From Liquidambar formosana (taxonomy: Eukaryota; Streptophyta; Magnoliopsida; Saxifragales; Altingiaceae): a stretch of DNA of 64,000 bases. A program made the translations under genes and the position numbers. Location of the stretch: contig CM077827.1 in assembly GCA_039720395.1 (NCBI GenBank), forward strand, positions 12,687,615-12,751,614, given 5' to 3'. Below, in pieces: positions 21,346-34,363 of this stretch (position 1 is its first letter; the number at the start of each line of letters is the position of its first letter). The notes under the pieces are model-generated. The model saw nothing but the letters and a program-made list of their open reading frames with translations. It was not told the origin of the DNA and did not search any database.

Positions 21346-22558
21346 GTATGTTCTTCTATCATTTAGGGAAAAAACAAAAAAAGGATTCAGAGAGAGTTCT
21401 TTGTTTCATTGAAGATGGTGATCTTGTAAGGTTATAAACAAGCCTAGTAATAGGCTATTTGGGGTTGATTTGTTAAATTAATGAGCTCAAAGTAAGGTTG
21501 GAGTTTTGCTTGTTTAGCTTATGAGAAATCTCGAATGAGCTTTTTTATTTTTGAGCAAATAACAGCTGAATTTGAGTAGTTCGTTTACTTAAAATAGTAA
21601 TGAGCTTTATTGAATTGAGTAATGCTCTATGTAAGCCTGCCTAAATAAATTAATGAGCTAAAAAATGAGGTTTGAGCTTGACTTATTTATTATACAAGCG
21701 TGCTCAAATGAGTTTTTTTTATCAATCAAGTCTGGGTAGATCAGGCTCCATTTAGTGTGGGAAAAGTATATCAAGGTATTGAAAATTTTCCATTGCCAAC
21801 TATATATAGTGCTTGCAACTAAACATAGGTAATCCGTTCATTATGAACCTTGAGGACATGTCACCAAATTTCCAATTGGTATTCATTATGAAGCTTGAGA
21901 AATGGGGGAATTTTTTAACAATTACAACCTCATCATTTTCACATCATTCACTAAATAAGCGGGTGAATAAAACCATTAAATTTAGCATCTTTAAACTTAT
22001 GCATTGGAATGTTTGATAGAACGGACAATATAATAATATTAGGCCATCGGATTCTTGAAAGCAAAATGATATATATCCCTAGTTCCCAACCCTTGACGTC
22101 CCAATTACCCATTCATGTGAATATAGAGTTCGGGGTAATTGGGGCATCCCTGAGTGGGGAGCTGCATGCATAATATCATATCCCATGGAAAGATTTGTTA
22201 ATTGGGGAGGATTTCAAATGATAATGATGATGAAAAAAAAAAAGAAAAAGAAAACCCGACCTATGCAATGGAGGTATTACACTCAAGATATGACAAACTA
22301 ATAAAAATGAAATAACATTTTAGCTTTGACAAGTCCACTAAAATAAGATATACTAGATCTAAAATATCTATTTTGCCGCCTTAGCTTTAACCGAATCATC
22401 CACTATACACAAATTATTCTAGTTTTAAAGCATAATGGTTCGACGTTATCGTCGACTTTTCACATTGATGCTTTTTTTGGGTACAAGATGCGATCCATGA
22501 GTGGCTAGGTTCAATGGACCTAGAAGGGCCTCCTTTTTCTTATTGAACCACTTTTCCA
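21346..22558. other. Right part of unit B, non-coding
   Basis: Begins with the right TSD (GTATG) and continues as the counterpart of 8291-9511. No gene. It has an A-rich stretch near 22230-22255 and the same junction sequence before the next PPR copy. Confidence 0.7.
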
Positions 22559-23335
22559 ATCCATTTATAATAGTGTTATAGGTAATAACATCAAGAGAAC
22601 AACCAAAACTCCCCATATCATTAAAAAATTCAAAAGCCTTTTCAACTTCTTCTATTCTGCATAGACTTCGGATCATAATATTAAAACTGCAAGTATCAGG
22701 ACGAGATTGCACACCCAAATGCTCTCTAAAGAAGCAAACGGCCTTATCCACTCGATTTTGTTGAACCAACATATTCAACGAGTTATTATATACGAATGAA
22801 CTTATTTTGACCTCATCAGCCTAAAATTGAGCAAGCAATCCCTCGACAATATCAAACTTACCGGCCTGTGCATACGAAGATACCAAAAAACCTATAATGG
22901 AACTATCGGGAGAATGCCCATAATTTCTTGTGCAATCAAACACCATTTTTTCCAAATCGTGGAGACCCATTTGACAGAGGACCTCAAAAGCAAATTATAA
23001 GTTCTAAAAGAATGAATGAGATTCAAATTTACCCTACTGAATTCAAAAAAGTTCAACGCTGATTTCAGACTATTTGTGCATCTGATAATGTCAAAAGCAA
23101 TTGAAGGCGTAAAGTTCTTACTGAAATAATTCGAGCAGGTGTCTAACGAGGATTTAAGGACACAGAGAATATATACGACTTTAACGAACCAAGCATTGGG
23201 CTTTTCGATTACCTCAAGGCGGCCGCAAATGGGCTGAGGGTTAGCTCTTTCATAAAGGCAGGTGTGAAAACGAGCAGTGGTGATATTGGAGGCTTGAACC
23301 CTGAAAGGACGGGTAGTGAGGAAGAAGGGGGTCAT
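22559..23335 (-). pseudogene. PPR 5'-half pseudogene, copy C
   Basis: Third copy of the PPR 5' half. Broken by a stop in the second PPR motif (TAG near 22820, shared with copy B), a 1-bp deletion near 22980 and loss of the 3' half at the same junction as copy B. The leader with MTPFFLTTRPF is still recognisable. Confidence 0.8.
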
Positions 23336-23727
23336 CTGTAATCCCAAACCATCATTACAGTCTATTATACATATACGAATATATGTACATATTTTAAATC
23401 TTCTTGGACGGTGACCTAATTTTTTGCTAGGGTCTTGGTTTCGCTCTCTACTCTTCATGAAAATGAATCAAAAGCTAATAGAGGCAATATAGCAAACAAA
23501 ACCCTGATGAACTTCGAGACCATTCGAATATCTCCCTTAATGGGTATAGTCCTGTTTGAGCAAGAAAGACGAGATTGGTTAAAGCTTCACATTGCCGGCA
23601 TCAAAAGCTTCTAACGAGATAGAGAATCACAGTAATCATAAGTAGATGGTGAAGCTGGAAATTCAGTCTTTTGAGATGCTTGATGGTTTAGAAACCGGCT
23701 TCATTAGGGTTTTCTGCTTCTCCATTT
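22559..23727. repeat. Tandem segmental duplication, unit C, truncated
   Basis: Third unit. Similarity to unit A stops abruptly at 23727 (A: 7847) after TCTGCTTCTCCATTT, where unrelated AT-rich DNA begins, so the unit was cut by a later deletion or insertion. Confidence 0.8.
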
Positions 23728-26700
23728 AACTTATGCCATATCCAATTTAGTCCTGCTTTATGCTTCTAGCATGAATCAACCTTTATGGTTTTCCCAAAAA
23801 CCTTTTATGCCTCATAGAAGCTCTTAAAGCGGATCCAAATGTCTTAAGATAATAAACTTTATACTCAAAGGTGAAATATCTTAATACCGTATGAGTAACT
23901 CATAGGTGAGAAACCTTTATACCATATGAGTTAAACATTTTACTTAAAGCAAAACCTTACGCTTTAAGTCCTTATACTGTATGCTTAAAGTGAAAACCTT
24001 ATGCTTTAAGCCTTTATGCCTTCAACAGAACCTTCCATAAAATAATATTTATGTGTACACAGAATAACATATGGCAGAAAATAACAAGTATTATTTATGT
24101 CTTGAGTTTCTTTAATGACATTAATAAAGGCACAATTCTTTAGGGGTTATAACTATCATGCATAATGTGCAAAAGTGAACAACAACGCACTTTAAGAGAA
24201 AATAAATTTTATTTACTAAAATGGCTAAACCGAAAAACCTTTATAGGTTGCCAACATATCTGAAGTGGAGAGTAAAATAGTAAATGCTTCTATAGCGAAA
24301 TCGATAATAAAACTCCCATTGATCAAGCATATCACAAGAATCAACAACTTTCATGATTCTTTAATACCATAATATTCTCTATGAAATTATCTTGACAAGC
24401 TTGATATTTGTATGGTTGGAATTAACTAATCTTTATAGTCCAAGATGCAATAATCTTTTTAGTGTCAAGAAATGTATGCCCTTGAAATATATATCTATAT
24501 ATATATATATATGTTGATAAAATATAACTACTTATTGCTGTTTTAATGAGAATATGAATGTAATATCTCAAAATAAATATACATTAATAATAGGCAATAA
24601 AATAACTCCCACTGAGTTTGAGGTTTATGTATAATTCATCAAATCAAACTATATGTAATTCAATGGGCAAATGTTTTAGTTTCAAAATCCTTATGGGCTT
24701 TATATAAAAAACTATGAATCTCATCCGCACTACTATAACCTCTCCTTTGGGCTAAAATTCTAATAGACACAGTCCTATCAACTGTATCACATTGCCAACC
24801 AATGAGAAAAATATGAACTTCAAAAGATTCAACACCTTTAGGCAAGAAGAACCCTTATCAGTCAATACATCCTCATAGATCCCAATATGCCACTATTTGA
24901 ATTGAAGCAAGCACTGAGCTCCTTTGGGCCAAATATTACTTGTTAGAATTCAAATAATGCAACCACAATCAAAATACAGTTGGACTGAGAAAATCCCAAG
25001 ATTATCAAGAATGGACCACTTTAGTGGCTACCCATTCAATCTAATCAATAGATTTTCTTAGATCAAGATCGTCTTATAGCCCAATAAAATATTCACATAT
25101 CAATATAATGATATATCTAGCATGTGGTTTTTGAAGAAAAAAAAGTTTTATAATTCAAAATAGTAAAACTTCATACATGCTTTCATATATTAACAATATT
25201 ATGTTAAAAATTCTGCGTAATTACACTCATGTGTACTAATATTTTTTAAAACAAAATTCTTATGTCTTAAAACTCTGAAATATTTAAATGTGTCAAATTT
25301 ATATATAATCATAAGGAAATAAAATAAAACTTTAATAATTAAGCATATGTGCCTTGGCAAGATAACATCATGCTTGACGAAATAGAAACTACAGACAACT
25401 CCCACTAACCAAAATATCACGACAACAAAAGGTGACAAACTTCTTAGAAAACCTTATCAAGTTCAAAAATATGTAGGATAACTAAATATCATTTGATCAC
25501 AAAAGTTTTATATAAATGCATAGCTTTCAAATATAACAACTTAAAACCTTATGTTCATGAACTTAATGAACAAGTTGTTAAAATAACATATATAATAATA
25601 GAGTTGTATTTATATATCTCTGATGGCTTGGAAATGAAAACTATAGTCCAAAAATTTATAACACTTTTCTTGCACATGACTTTATTGCAAGCTGTAAATG
25701 TGTTTAATAACTATGAAATTACAAAATTTCTATTTGACATTTTCCAAATAATACAACTGTATAGCATAGAGTATTATCTCTTCATTTGGACAAGTTACTT
25801 AATTAACATATGCAATTTATGTTACTGTTGTCCAAGAATGATACCAAGATCCCTACAAGATCTATTAGTATGCAAACATAAAAATAGTTTCTTGATTTGT
25901 GCATATACCAACAAACATGTTTCAATCATTAAGCAAGAATATATAGCATGCAAATCTTAAATAGTCTTTAAGTATACACACTTCATGTATTTGATAGAAA
26001 CTTAATGTCAAATACCTATAAATTACTTTAACTTTTAGCCATCAAATATGCCAATAAGTAGTTACTGCAAGACATTGAAAAAGTAATAATTTACAATGTA
26101 ATATACCTCCACTGATTATATCAAATTCTTGATGGCTGCATTTTACCATGATTACAAATTACATGTTAAAAAACATACGAACTTTAGATAAGTGACCTCA
26201 TTACATGGACCTATCTATCAATGTAGACATATCAAAAATTTCATAAAGTAACAATTCTCAATATGCAACAATTATCTGTGCATAGCCCATTAATCTTTAA
26301 AAAATTGTTGCATTTAGTTGGCATATAGCTCATAAATTTGATTAATTAAAATATATTGAGCACTAAGCCACTAATCAATCATTTAAACTCATGTTAATCC
26401 ATATGATGATTACACCTTTATATCACATATATAATCATTTAAACATATGATTCAACCTATTGTATTGCATGGTTGAAATCTAAATCAATAAGTTATGTAT
26501 AAACTTATCCACAATAACTATATAACATGACCACAAAATCTTTCGAATAAATAAAATGATTATAATAATTAACCTTATATTATAATCTCAATCCCATTTA
26601 ATGAAAATGTCACCACCAATTATAAATATGTGATCAAATCATAACTAAAGCATCATTATTTGTGTGAATAGCATTACCACACTTTACTAAGAATTAATTT

Positions 26701-28997
26701 CACTACTGTATAGTAGCCTCAGTTATACAGATTAAATTACTAAAAACTTCTATAAAATTAGTAATAAATCAGTGAGTCAAGTAATATGCTATAGCGCATC
26801 AAAACCAATGACTGTGTTACACTATACCATATCATGCCTAACATGTGTGGGTTTCTTTTGGGCCAAATGGAGTACCCCTTTCTTAATGGGCTTTATGTAT
26901 TCTCTAAGACATAGTGTACATGAAATTGTGAGTTGGGCCATTAATTTGAACTTGTATTGCAACTAAGCCTTTATACTACAAAGGCAGGTGGAAATTATTA
27001 TTAATGTCAAAATTTATACTACCATTGCACCATTTAATACTTTCTAAAACAAATAAATTTCACAGTGCCATCCACTAGGACCAAGTGATCGATATGTATA
27101 CCACTTTAACTTTATATTTCATCATATAGTATAGTCAACTACTTGGGTTTTAACGTATTCTTTTATTATTATCAATTGAGCTTAAGGAGGAGTGACAAAC
27201 TCAAAAGCTTCTCTATGAAATCAAGTCAAGTGGGTGTCAGTTGGCTTAAGCCCGGATCAGATTAGATAAAGCATGTGACCGCTTATTCAAGAATTCTTTA
27301 CAATGAATTTAAATTTCTCATACACGCCAAAATTTAATCTATAGTCAAAAAAGGCTTAACACAACCCATGATACATCCCACTAAGTTGGGCTTGGTGAGT
27401 TGACCTAGGTAGCCCAACTTGAATTACAACAACTCAATTAATAGGTCCCAATTTCATGAGTACATATAATATATATGTAGTGTGCCCACGTAGTGTCTTA
27501 GCCCTTTCTTTGTTGGAAAAAATGGCTCTCTTGATGATGTGTTTTAAGGTGGAGATGTGGGATTTAGTGCCACTAGTTGACAGTTAATGTGGAATATAGT
27601 GAACTAGTTGTTAAATTCCAGGCCTATGATTGTAATAAAGGGTGGTGGCTGGTGTGTAAGAGACTTTGACTATAGCCTATAGTTATAGTGTCCTACTAAC
27701 TTTGTCTTTTTATTTTATTATTATTATAAAAGAAAGAGTTCTAAACAATCCTAGAATAACCCAAGGTCCACTAGATTGGTCTGGGTAAATTAGTCATCAA
27801 GGACCTAAAAAAGATTGCAAAATCCAAACATTTATATAAGCCCAGAAATATGAATACAAATAAGATGTGCGTGAAGGTGCATACACAAGATCACAACTCT
27901 TTCACATCTCTGACTTTAACTTTACCCATATACTAATACAAATGTGTCAGACATATATAGATTTGTATATACTCCGTATATAAAAATAAATAATAGAAGT
28001 GTATTATATCTTGTCGGTTACCAATTTTCTATTATTCACAAGAGTGTATATAAAGATTGCATACACATGCACACACCAAATCACAATACTTTCTTATAAT
28101 TAGTTTATACTGAATAGGTATCCAGTTGTATCCTGTATCTGTGTGTGAGAAATAATGAAAAGAAAAATTAAGATAAGTGAAAGGAAATGAAAACTATGTC
28201 AAAGTTTCCGTACTCCACCACCATGCTCATTAAATGCATGTCATCATGTGACAACAAATAGTAACTTACTAACTTCTCCAATTCACACTTTAAGTGAAAA
28301 TACAAAAGTATATACGGAGTAAAATAATGTGGAGAACACTTTCAGATTTGAAAAGAAATAATAAAATAAACATATAAAAAGGTGGATAGTTATGGAAAGA
28401 GGCAGAAGTTGTCTCTTACTTTTAATTATGGAAAGAGAACTTATCTCCCACTGTTCCCTATTCACTTTTTCTCCTTCTGGCTCACTCTCTTTCTTCTGCG
28501 TAAATCTGTAGAGCATCTCACACACAAAAAAGAAGGTCTAAGAGTGGAAGCATATTTATTTAAAGTCTGATTCATGTAAAATTCAAGGATACGAATCTTG
28601 GTATCCCGATCTACAATTATCTGTTTTCAAATTTTAAATTAGACCTTCAACAAATGTGTTCTAAAATATCAAAGTTCAACAATTTCATTGAGTTTGGGTG
28701 TTATGCTTTTATCCTATATACTTTGACTCTCTCTATTTCAAATGAAATTACTGTGGGCTATGATGGGTTCCTATAAGAAACATCATAGTGAGGTCGTGTT
28801 CACAGTAAGCTAGAGAAGATGAAGGTATATAGTGCCAGAATTTGACCAAAATATCATTGAATAATATCTATGTAAAATGAATCAAATAATATGCTCTTTT
28901 GAACTGTAAATCTTTAGTTCTTTATGATTCATATTTCATGCAAATCAAAATTCTAAAATTTAATTTTCAAATCTGCAGCCTATGAACTTTAGCAAGA
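23728..28997. other. AT-rich non-coding DNA, probably decayed repeats
   Basis: No gene supported over 5.2 kb. The part at 23880-24030 contains short repeats of (C/T)TTATGCTTTAAG and TACCATATGAGT. A (TA)n run lies at about 24495-24515. An open frame at 24660-24845 (minus) and one at 25493-25960 (plus) have weak, unplaceable sequence. Given the antisense PBS/LTR junction immediately to the right, much of this could be the body of an old minus-strand copia element, but I found no recognisable pol motif. Confidence 0.4.
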
Positions 28998-29308
28998 GGC
29001 TCTGATATCAACTGTTGGACTTATATATATGTATTGCCAAATTCATAAGCATGCATATAAAAGTAAATAAATTATTCATACATACTTGTATCTCCATTGA
29101 TAGAGATTGAGAAGCTAACCAACATGGTAATCCTAGCTATGGCCTTCCATCCTCTACATACACTCATGTCTTTTCAATGGGGCAAGACTATAAACCTTAT
29201 TGAGCTGGGTTATGTGAGAATGGGGACCAAGGCCATATATATAGACGAGGAGGTCGATGAGTTCTCCCATTACGAACTCATCAACCCTCTGTATGCATTA
29301 ATGAGTAT
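28998..29308 (-). mobile_element. Antisense copia PBS/LTR junction
   Basis: GGCTCTGATATCAAC (28998-29012) is the reverse complement of the initiator-Met PBS pattern. It is followed at 29013 by TGTTGGACTTATATA, the style of a copia LTR end. This marks a minus-strand copia element whose 5' LTR lies to the right and whose body lies to the left. Its other LTR was not found. The LTR seems cut by the element inserted at 29309. Confidence 0.5.
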
Positions 29309-31466
29309 TGATGCAGAATGCATTGGCGTATGCATGCTTTATGGTGCGTGCTCACAATTGATTGGAGTTTCATGTCAATTGATTGGGACCTTGTTGGAAT
29401 TTTATTTTTGCTTCTGTTGATTCTAATCAATTGGAATCTTTGCCAATTAATTGGGATGCACTGAATTCTAAATATTTTATCTTATTTCCTATTTATTAGC
29501 TTTATTTGTTTTCCTTTTTATTTGCTACTTTATTTAATTAATTTCCTAGGAAGTTGTTATTTACTTGTCCTAGTAGAATTAGGAAGCTATTATTTACTTG
29601 TCCTAGTGGAATTAGGTTTTTCTTATTAGTTATCTATATAAAGGGATGTAAGCCTTTTGGCTGGAGGTGAAGACTTTGATTATTTTGATTAATAATATTG
29701 AGAAATAATTTCTCCTTTATTTTTCTACTTTCGTGTTCTTGAGAGAATATTGATTGTGGTTGCCTACTATCTGGCATCGTTCTTGCAACAATCAACAGAT
29801 TGGTAGAAACTTGTTGATTAATTTGGTGAGCTAGTCTCGACTGTGTATTTTCTGTTGCATCAGTTGGTATCAGAGCCCAGTTCATTCTTGCCGTCATGCC
29901 AAGATGAGAAGGAGGACGTGCCGGAGGCCATGAAGCCAATTTGGGAGAGGTGTTTACTCACATGGACATAGCCCGAATGCGACAAGAAATCATAGACGAG
30001 ATACGAGCCCTATTCAAGAGTTATCGTCTTGAGCGGCATCGTCGTCATCAACCTCCATCTCCGCGATCTATAGACAAAGAGAGTGATGAGGATGTTTTGG
30101 TTCAGGATGTTTGTGTTGAGTATAGAGAATGAAGATTTAATTGAAATTGAAGGAGGTAAGAATTTTGAATTCATGGGAAATTTTTCTTTTAATAATTTTG
30201 GTGATGATAAATCTGAAAATTTAGTTGATTTTAATTCTTCGCCTATTTTTTATGAATATTGTGATGAAGATATTGAGTCAAATACTATGGCAAATTTGGA
30301 AGGGCAAGAGGAGGCTATAACCTGCAAAGCACCTGAAAAAAATTATTTAGAGAGTAATTTTGATTTAGTTAATATTCACTGGGTTGAAATTTCTAGAGTT
30401 GAGGAATTTACACATTATGATTTTATAGAGGATGAAGTTTTTGTCGTGGAAGAGTTGAAGCATTATGATTTTGTTGGAATTGAATATATTTGTTGTGTTG
30501 TCAATCCTCTACTGTTGAAAATTGTGAATGAGATGAGGGGTTTAGAGAAAAAAATTTTGTTGTGAAATTTTGGGAAAATAAATTTGCGAGACGATTGAAA
30601 CAAGCAAAATCTTCTAAATATTTATTCAAATGGAGTGGTCGACAACAATACTTCTATGAAGACAACCCGTAGAGTTCATGGACGAACTCTCTCCAAATAG
30701 GGGAGAATAGGGAAGATGATGTATAGTGTGGAATGATCAATTTTATGCAATCGAACCATTGCGAATCAAGCACTGGACTCATAGTATCAGCAACTGCACA
30801 TGCGGTAGTAGTATTCGTACTTGTGTTCGATGCAAGCACTTAAGTTCCTTATCATGAAGATAGCTCAAGAGGAAGAAGCTATGAATTAGAAGGCGAATTC
30901 TCTCCAAACAGGGGAGAATGATGCAGAACGCATCGGCGTATGCATGCTTTATGGTGCGTGCTCACAATTGATTGGAGTTTTATGTTAATTGATTGGGAAC
31001 TTGCTGGAATTTGATTTTTTTTCTTCTGTTGATTCCAGTCGATTGGAATCTTTGCCAATTGATTAGGATGCGGTGAATTCCAAAAATTTTAGCTTATTTC
31101 CTATTTATAGGCTTTATTTGTTTTCCTTCTTATTTGTTACTTTATTTAGTTAGTTTCCTATGAAGTTTTTACTTATTTGTCACTAGGAAGTTATTATTTA
31201 CTTATCCTAGTAGAATTAGGTTTTTCTTATTAGTTATCTATATAAATGGATGTAAACCTTTTGGCTAGAGGTGAAGACTTTGATTATTTTGATTAATAAT
31301 ATTGAGAGAGAGTTTCTTCTTTATTTTCTTACTTTCATGTTCTTGAGAGAATGTTGATTGTGGTTGCCTACTATCTAGCATTGTTCTTGCGATAATCAAT
31401 AGATTAGTGGAAGCTTGTTAATTAATTTAGTGAGCTAGTCTCGACTACGTATTTTCTACTGCATCA
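29309..31466 (+). mobile_element. Short non-autonomous LTR retrotransposon
   Basis: A 2,158-bp element with LTRs of 554 bp (29309-29862) and 548 bp (30919-31466). Both begin TGATGCAGAA and end in (C/T)TGCATCA, so the terminal 7-8 bp are inverted repeats. A PBS TGGTATCAGAGCCCAG follows the 5' LTR (29866-29881), and a purine-rich AAACAGGGGAGAA precedes the 3' LTR. The interior is only about 1.06 kb and lacks protease, RT and integrase. No 5-bp TSD is evident (AGTAT left, AAATC right). Mobilisation in trans is assumed. Confidence 0.85.
29941..30565 (+). pseudogene. Residual gag-like reading frames of the short LTR element
   Basis: Two overlapping frames. The first (29941-30132) is rich in Arg/Glu, with IARMRQEIIDEIRALF and HRRHQPPSP. 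The second (to 30565) is acidic, with FNNFGDDKSENLVDF and repeated EE(F/L)(T/K)HYDF. The first style resembles the Arg-rich start of gypsy gag polyproteins. The second I do not recognise. A frame change near 30110 separates them, so a single product would need a shift. No zinc knuckle or enzyme motif is visible. Confidence 0.4.
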
Positions 31467-32197
31467 AAATCATGCAATGTTTAAAATGGGCAGACAAAAC
31501 AGTGAGGGGCAAGAAGAAAAAGAAGAAAAGGAGAAAGAGATAGAAGCAGGGAAGAGAAGAAGATAAGGTGTGTCATAATAACATAGGGTATAATCCCATG
31601 TGGTTAGCTCCACATTAACCCCGTTGTCAGCTACTAAAAGCCACCTCTTTTAATGCTTCTTTAATCATGAATCTTGTCTATAAAGCCCTACACATCCTAT
31701 CCATATTTTGTAAGTACGTAATGATAAGTGACTAAGGTGCACCTTAACCCATATGAACTTTATTAATTACAACCTTAATTAGGAGTTCGATAACTCACGT
31801 GATTTAATTTCTCATTAATCCGGGTTTTAATAAATCAAGGTAATTTAAATCAATGGAAGCCCACATAAATTTAATAAAAGTTCTTACATTCCTCTCATTA
31901 ATACTTAAGATTCTCTCTTATCCCTTAATAACCAATCAAACATTTTGTATGTGGTTTGGTTAATCCCCATATGACACCTATACTCTCTCTTTCTACTTAA
32001 TAATTCTTAACATGTAAGCAAGCAATAGCATATTGCCATCTCTCCTCCTCCCCATGTAAGCATGAGGTCACTAGTGCTTATCTAAGAGAATGACTTCATC
32101 CTATGCAAAATTAATTGCATCATTAATCCTACTATTTTGATAATTTGGTAACATTTCTAACTATCATAAAGTTTTTGTGGTAATTATAATAGTGATA

Positions 32198-32247
<50 letters not shown>

Positions 32248-32990
32248 TGATGATAATAATGATAACAACAATAATAAAAATAATACTTCGTAATAATAGT
32301 CACAATAATAATAAAGTTAATAATATTAGTTATATAAACCAATTGATAATTAGGGTGGTAAATGTTTGGGTTATCACAGCGGCTCCTCTCATTGCCCCTC
32401 CTCACAAAGCCCGCAAACACTCACCGCCATTGCTCCTCTCCTCACTAAGCACAAATCTCACCGCCAGCATGAAGGTTTAGAGAAAAAGGAAAAAAAAAAT
32501 AGTAGAAATCGCAAATGGATAACTCACCACTGTTCGCCGACGAGAATGGAGAATGTGGGAGCTTCGAGGTTGAGAGGAGGAAAGGCAGTAAGCTTCGTCA
32601 TTCTTTTCTTCTCAAGCAATATCAGAGCAGTCGACGGCAGTTTAGATCTATAACCACCATGAAGAACCGCAACAGCTAAAAGTGATAACCTAACGGCAGT
32701 TTGTAGATCACCATTAAGTTGCCATAGACAGTGCACCACCATTGATGAGGAAGGTTTGGGCTTTAGATCTGAATCTTGTGCATCGATGAATGGGTATGGG
32801 TTTCAAGCAATGAAAAGATATAAAGAAAGCAAAAAACAAAAAAGGCATGGAGAAGAAACAGCCATGGCTGTAAGGTCTAGAGCACTAATGGTGAACAGGA
32901 GCTCTCCAAATTGCGTGGGTGGTTTGTGACAAGTGAGGTATAGATCTAATTTAGGCAAGTGACCTGAATCCGTATGGTTTGATTCGGGTC
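31467..32990. other. Non-coding DNA with (AAT)n
   Basis: No gene supported. Purine-rich stretch at 31500-31565, AT-rich DNA, an (AAT)n microsatellite at 32198-32246, and a GC-richer part (32370-32990) with Ala/Pro-rich short frames on the plus strand. The last part could be a fragment of another repeat. No terminal repeats were identified. Confidence 0.4.
32198..32246. repeat. (AAT)n microsatellite
   Basis: About 16 units of AAT grading into ATG/ATA variants. It creates a Tyr-rich open frame on the minus strand that is not a gene. Confidence 0.9.
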
Positions 32991-33024
32991 AGTCACACCC
33001 CATTTTTGTACCTTTTTACTAATA

Positions 33025-33623
33025 CTAAATATAGCACACGTGCGTTGCACGTGAATATTTTTAAATAATATTAGTTATACAAAATAATAAATACATGAAG
33101 ATTTTATATATTTTTCATAAAAGATAGAGTTTAAAATTCGAAAGTACAACGAAAGATTAGAAACTCTTTAGATATATATTCAAAATTTTGAAAGTTGAAA
33201 CTACTCTTGATAGAGAAAATGGAATTTACAATCCGACTATTTATTTATTATATAGGAATTATAATTTCCGTTTTCTTTGAATTCCTATTTGTGTTTTATA
33301 TATTAAGGTATGTGCTTTAGAATATATTAAGGTATGTATTCCGCCTGTTGTTTTAGAATTATAGTTTCCATATTCCTATATATTTCTATTTATTATATAG
33401 GAATTATAATTTCCGTTTCCTTTTAATTCCTATTTGTGTTTTATATATTAAGGTATGTGTTTTAGAATATATTAAGGTATGCGTTTTAGAATTATAGTTT
33501 TTATATTGCTATATTTCTTATATATGCAGAAGGGTGGGTAGTTTTGTATTTAAAAATTAAAATAAGGGTATATTAGTCAATCAAAAGTTTTTCTTACATT
33601 CATCTTTTTATAGGTAGTATAGA
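33025..33623 (-). mobile_element. Non-autonomous Helitron-like insertion
   Basis: Read on the minus strand the insert starts TCTATACTACC and ends with a hairpin CACGTGC-AAC-GCACGTG, then TGCTATATTTAG, sitting between A and T. Helitrons begin TC, end in a hairpin plus CTRR, and insert between A and T without a TSD. The end here is TTAG, one base off CTAG. The second P LTR has the uninterrupted site (near 51350), which fixes the borders. The interior has two copies of a block of roughly 120 bp (about 33240 and 33388). No Rep/helicase. Confidence 0.75.
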
Positions 33624-34293
33624 TTTGTCATTCTATGTAGGTTTTTGTTTTGTTTTTGAGTCTAACCACTTGCATTAGGTTTTTAGGGTCATAAGGATAA
33701 TGGGTATGAATTGTAGTTCAATTCAGAGTTGATAATAAGAACTTTTGTGACTTGAAGGACATAATCATCTTTTAGGTCACAAACTTTTCATTTGACCTCG
33801 AAATGATCTCCAAATTGTCAATTGGAGTTCATATTGAAGCATATGAGGTATTTCTAGGTTCAATTTGATGAATCAATGGCTTAGGGTTAAAATGGCTCAA
33901 TATGGTTCAAGTTGGTTAATTGACCTACTTCGGGTTAGCTCAATTCGATTCACAATTTTTCATCAAATCTTTTCAATTTGACTTTTATTAGTCTTTATTT
34001 TACCTCTAAAAGTGTTTTGGAATGTTTAATTTTGGTTTAGAAAGCATTTGGTTTGATCCTATGTGCATACCTATGCTTTGCAATGGTAGTACATAGTGGT
34101 TAACTGCCTTTGTGAAACCTAACTATGCACCCATGGTTAGTGGTTTTTTTCCTAAAATGTTTAAAAATGTATTCCTCATCGAAACACAGTCGTTTTGGCT
34201 TTCATTTCATCAAAATCGGAGTTAATTTGACCTCTAAAACACTCCTAGAAGGCAACAAAGTCCAGAAAAAGGAAAAAACTAAAGCAGGCTCGA

Positions 34294-34363
34294 GTGACCA
34301 CCAAAGCCCAAGCGGCTAGCCACCTAGGCCCAGGAAGCTAGCTGCCCAGGCCCTAGTGGTCAC
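34294..34363. promoter_or_regulatory. U3 hairpin, P LTR 1
   Basis: GTGACCAC at the left is matched by its reverse complement GTGGTCAC at the right. Inside are GCTAGCC, AGCTAGCT and CCTAGGCCC palindromes. It lies about 190 bp upstream of the TATA box. The counterpart in P LTR 2 is 51966-52036. Confidence 0.7.

Larger units (their letters stand above)
9512..22558. repeat. Tandem segmental duplication, unit B, split by copia element
   Basis: Second repeat unit: 9512-11120 on the left and 21346-22558 on the right of the copia insertion. Joining the two flanks and removing one copy of the TSD reproduces the order and spacing seen in unit A. The duplication is therefore older than the insertion. 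Confidence 0.85.

Noticed and set aside
32184..32420. Tyr-rich minus-strand ORF
   Set aside because: Translation of the (AAT)n microsatellite.
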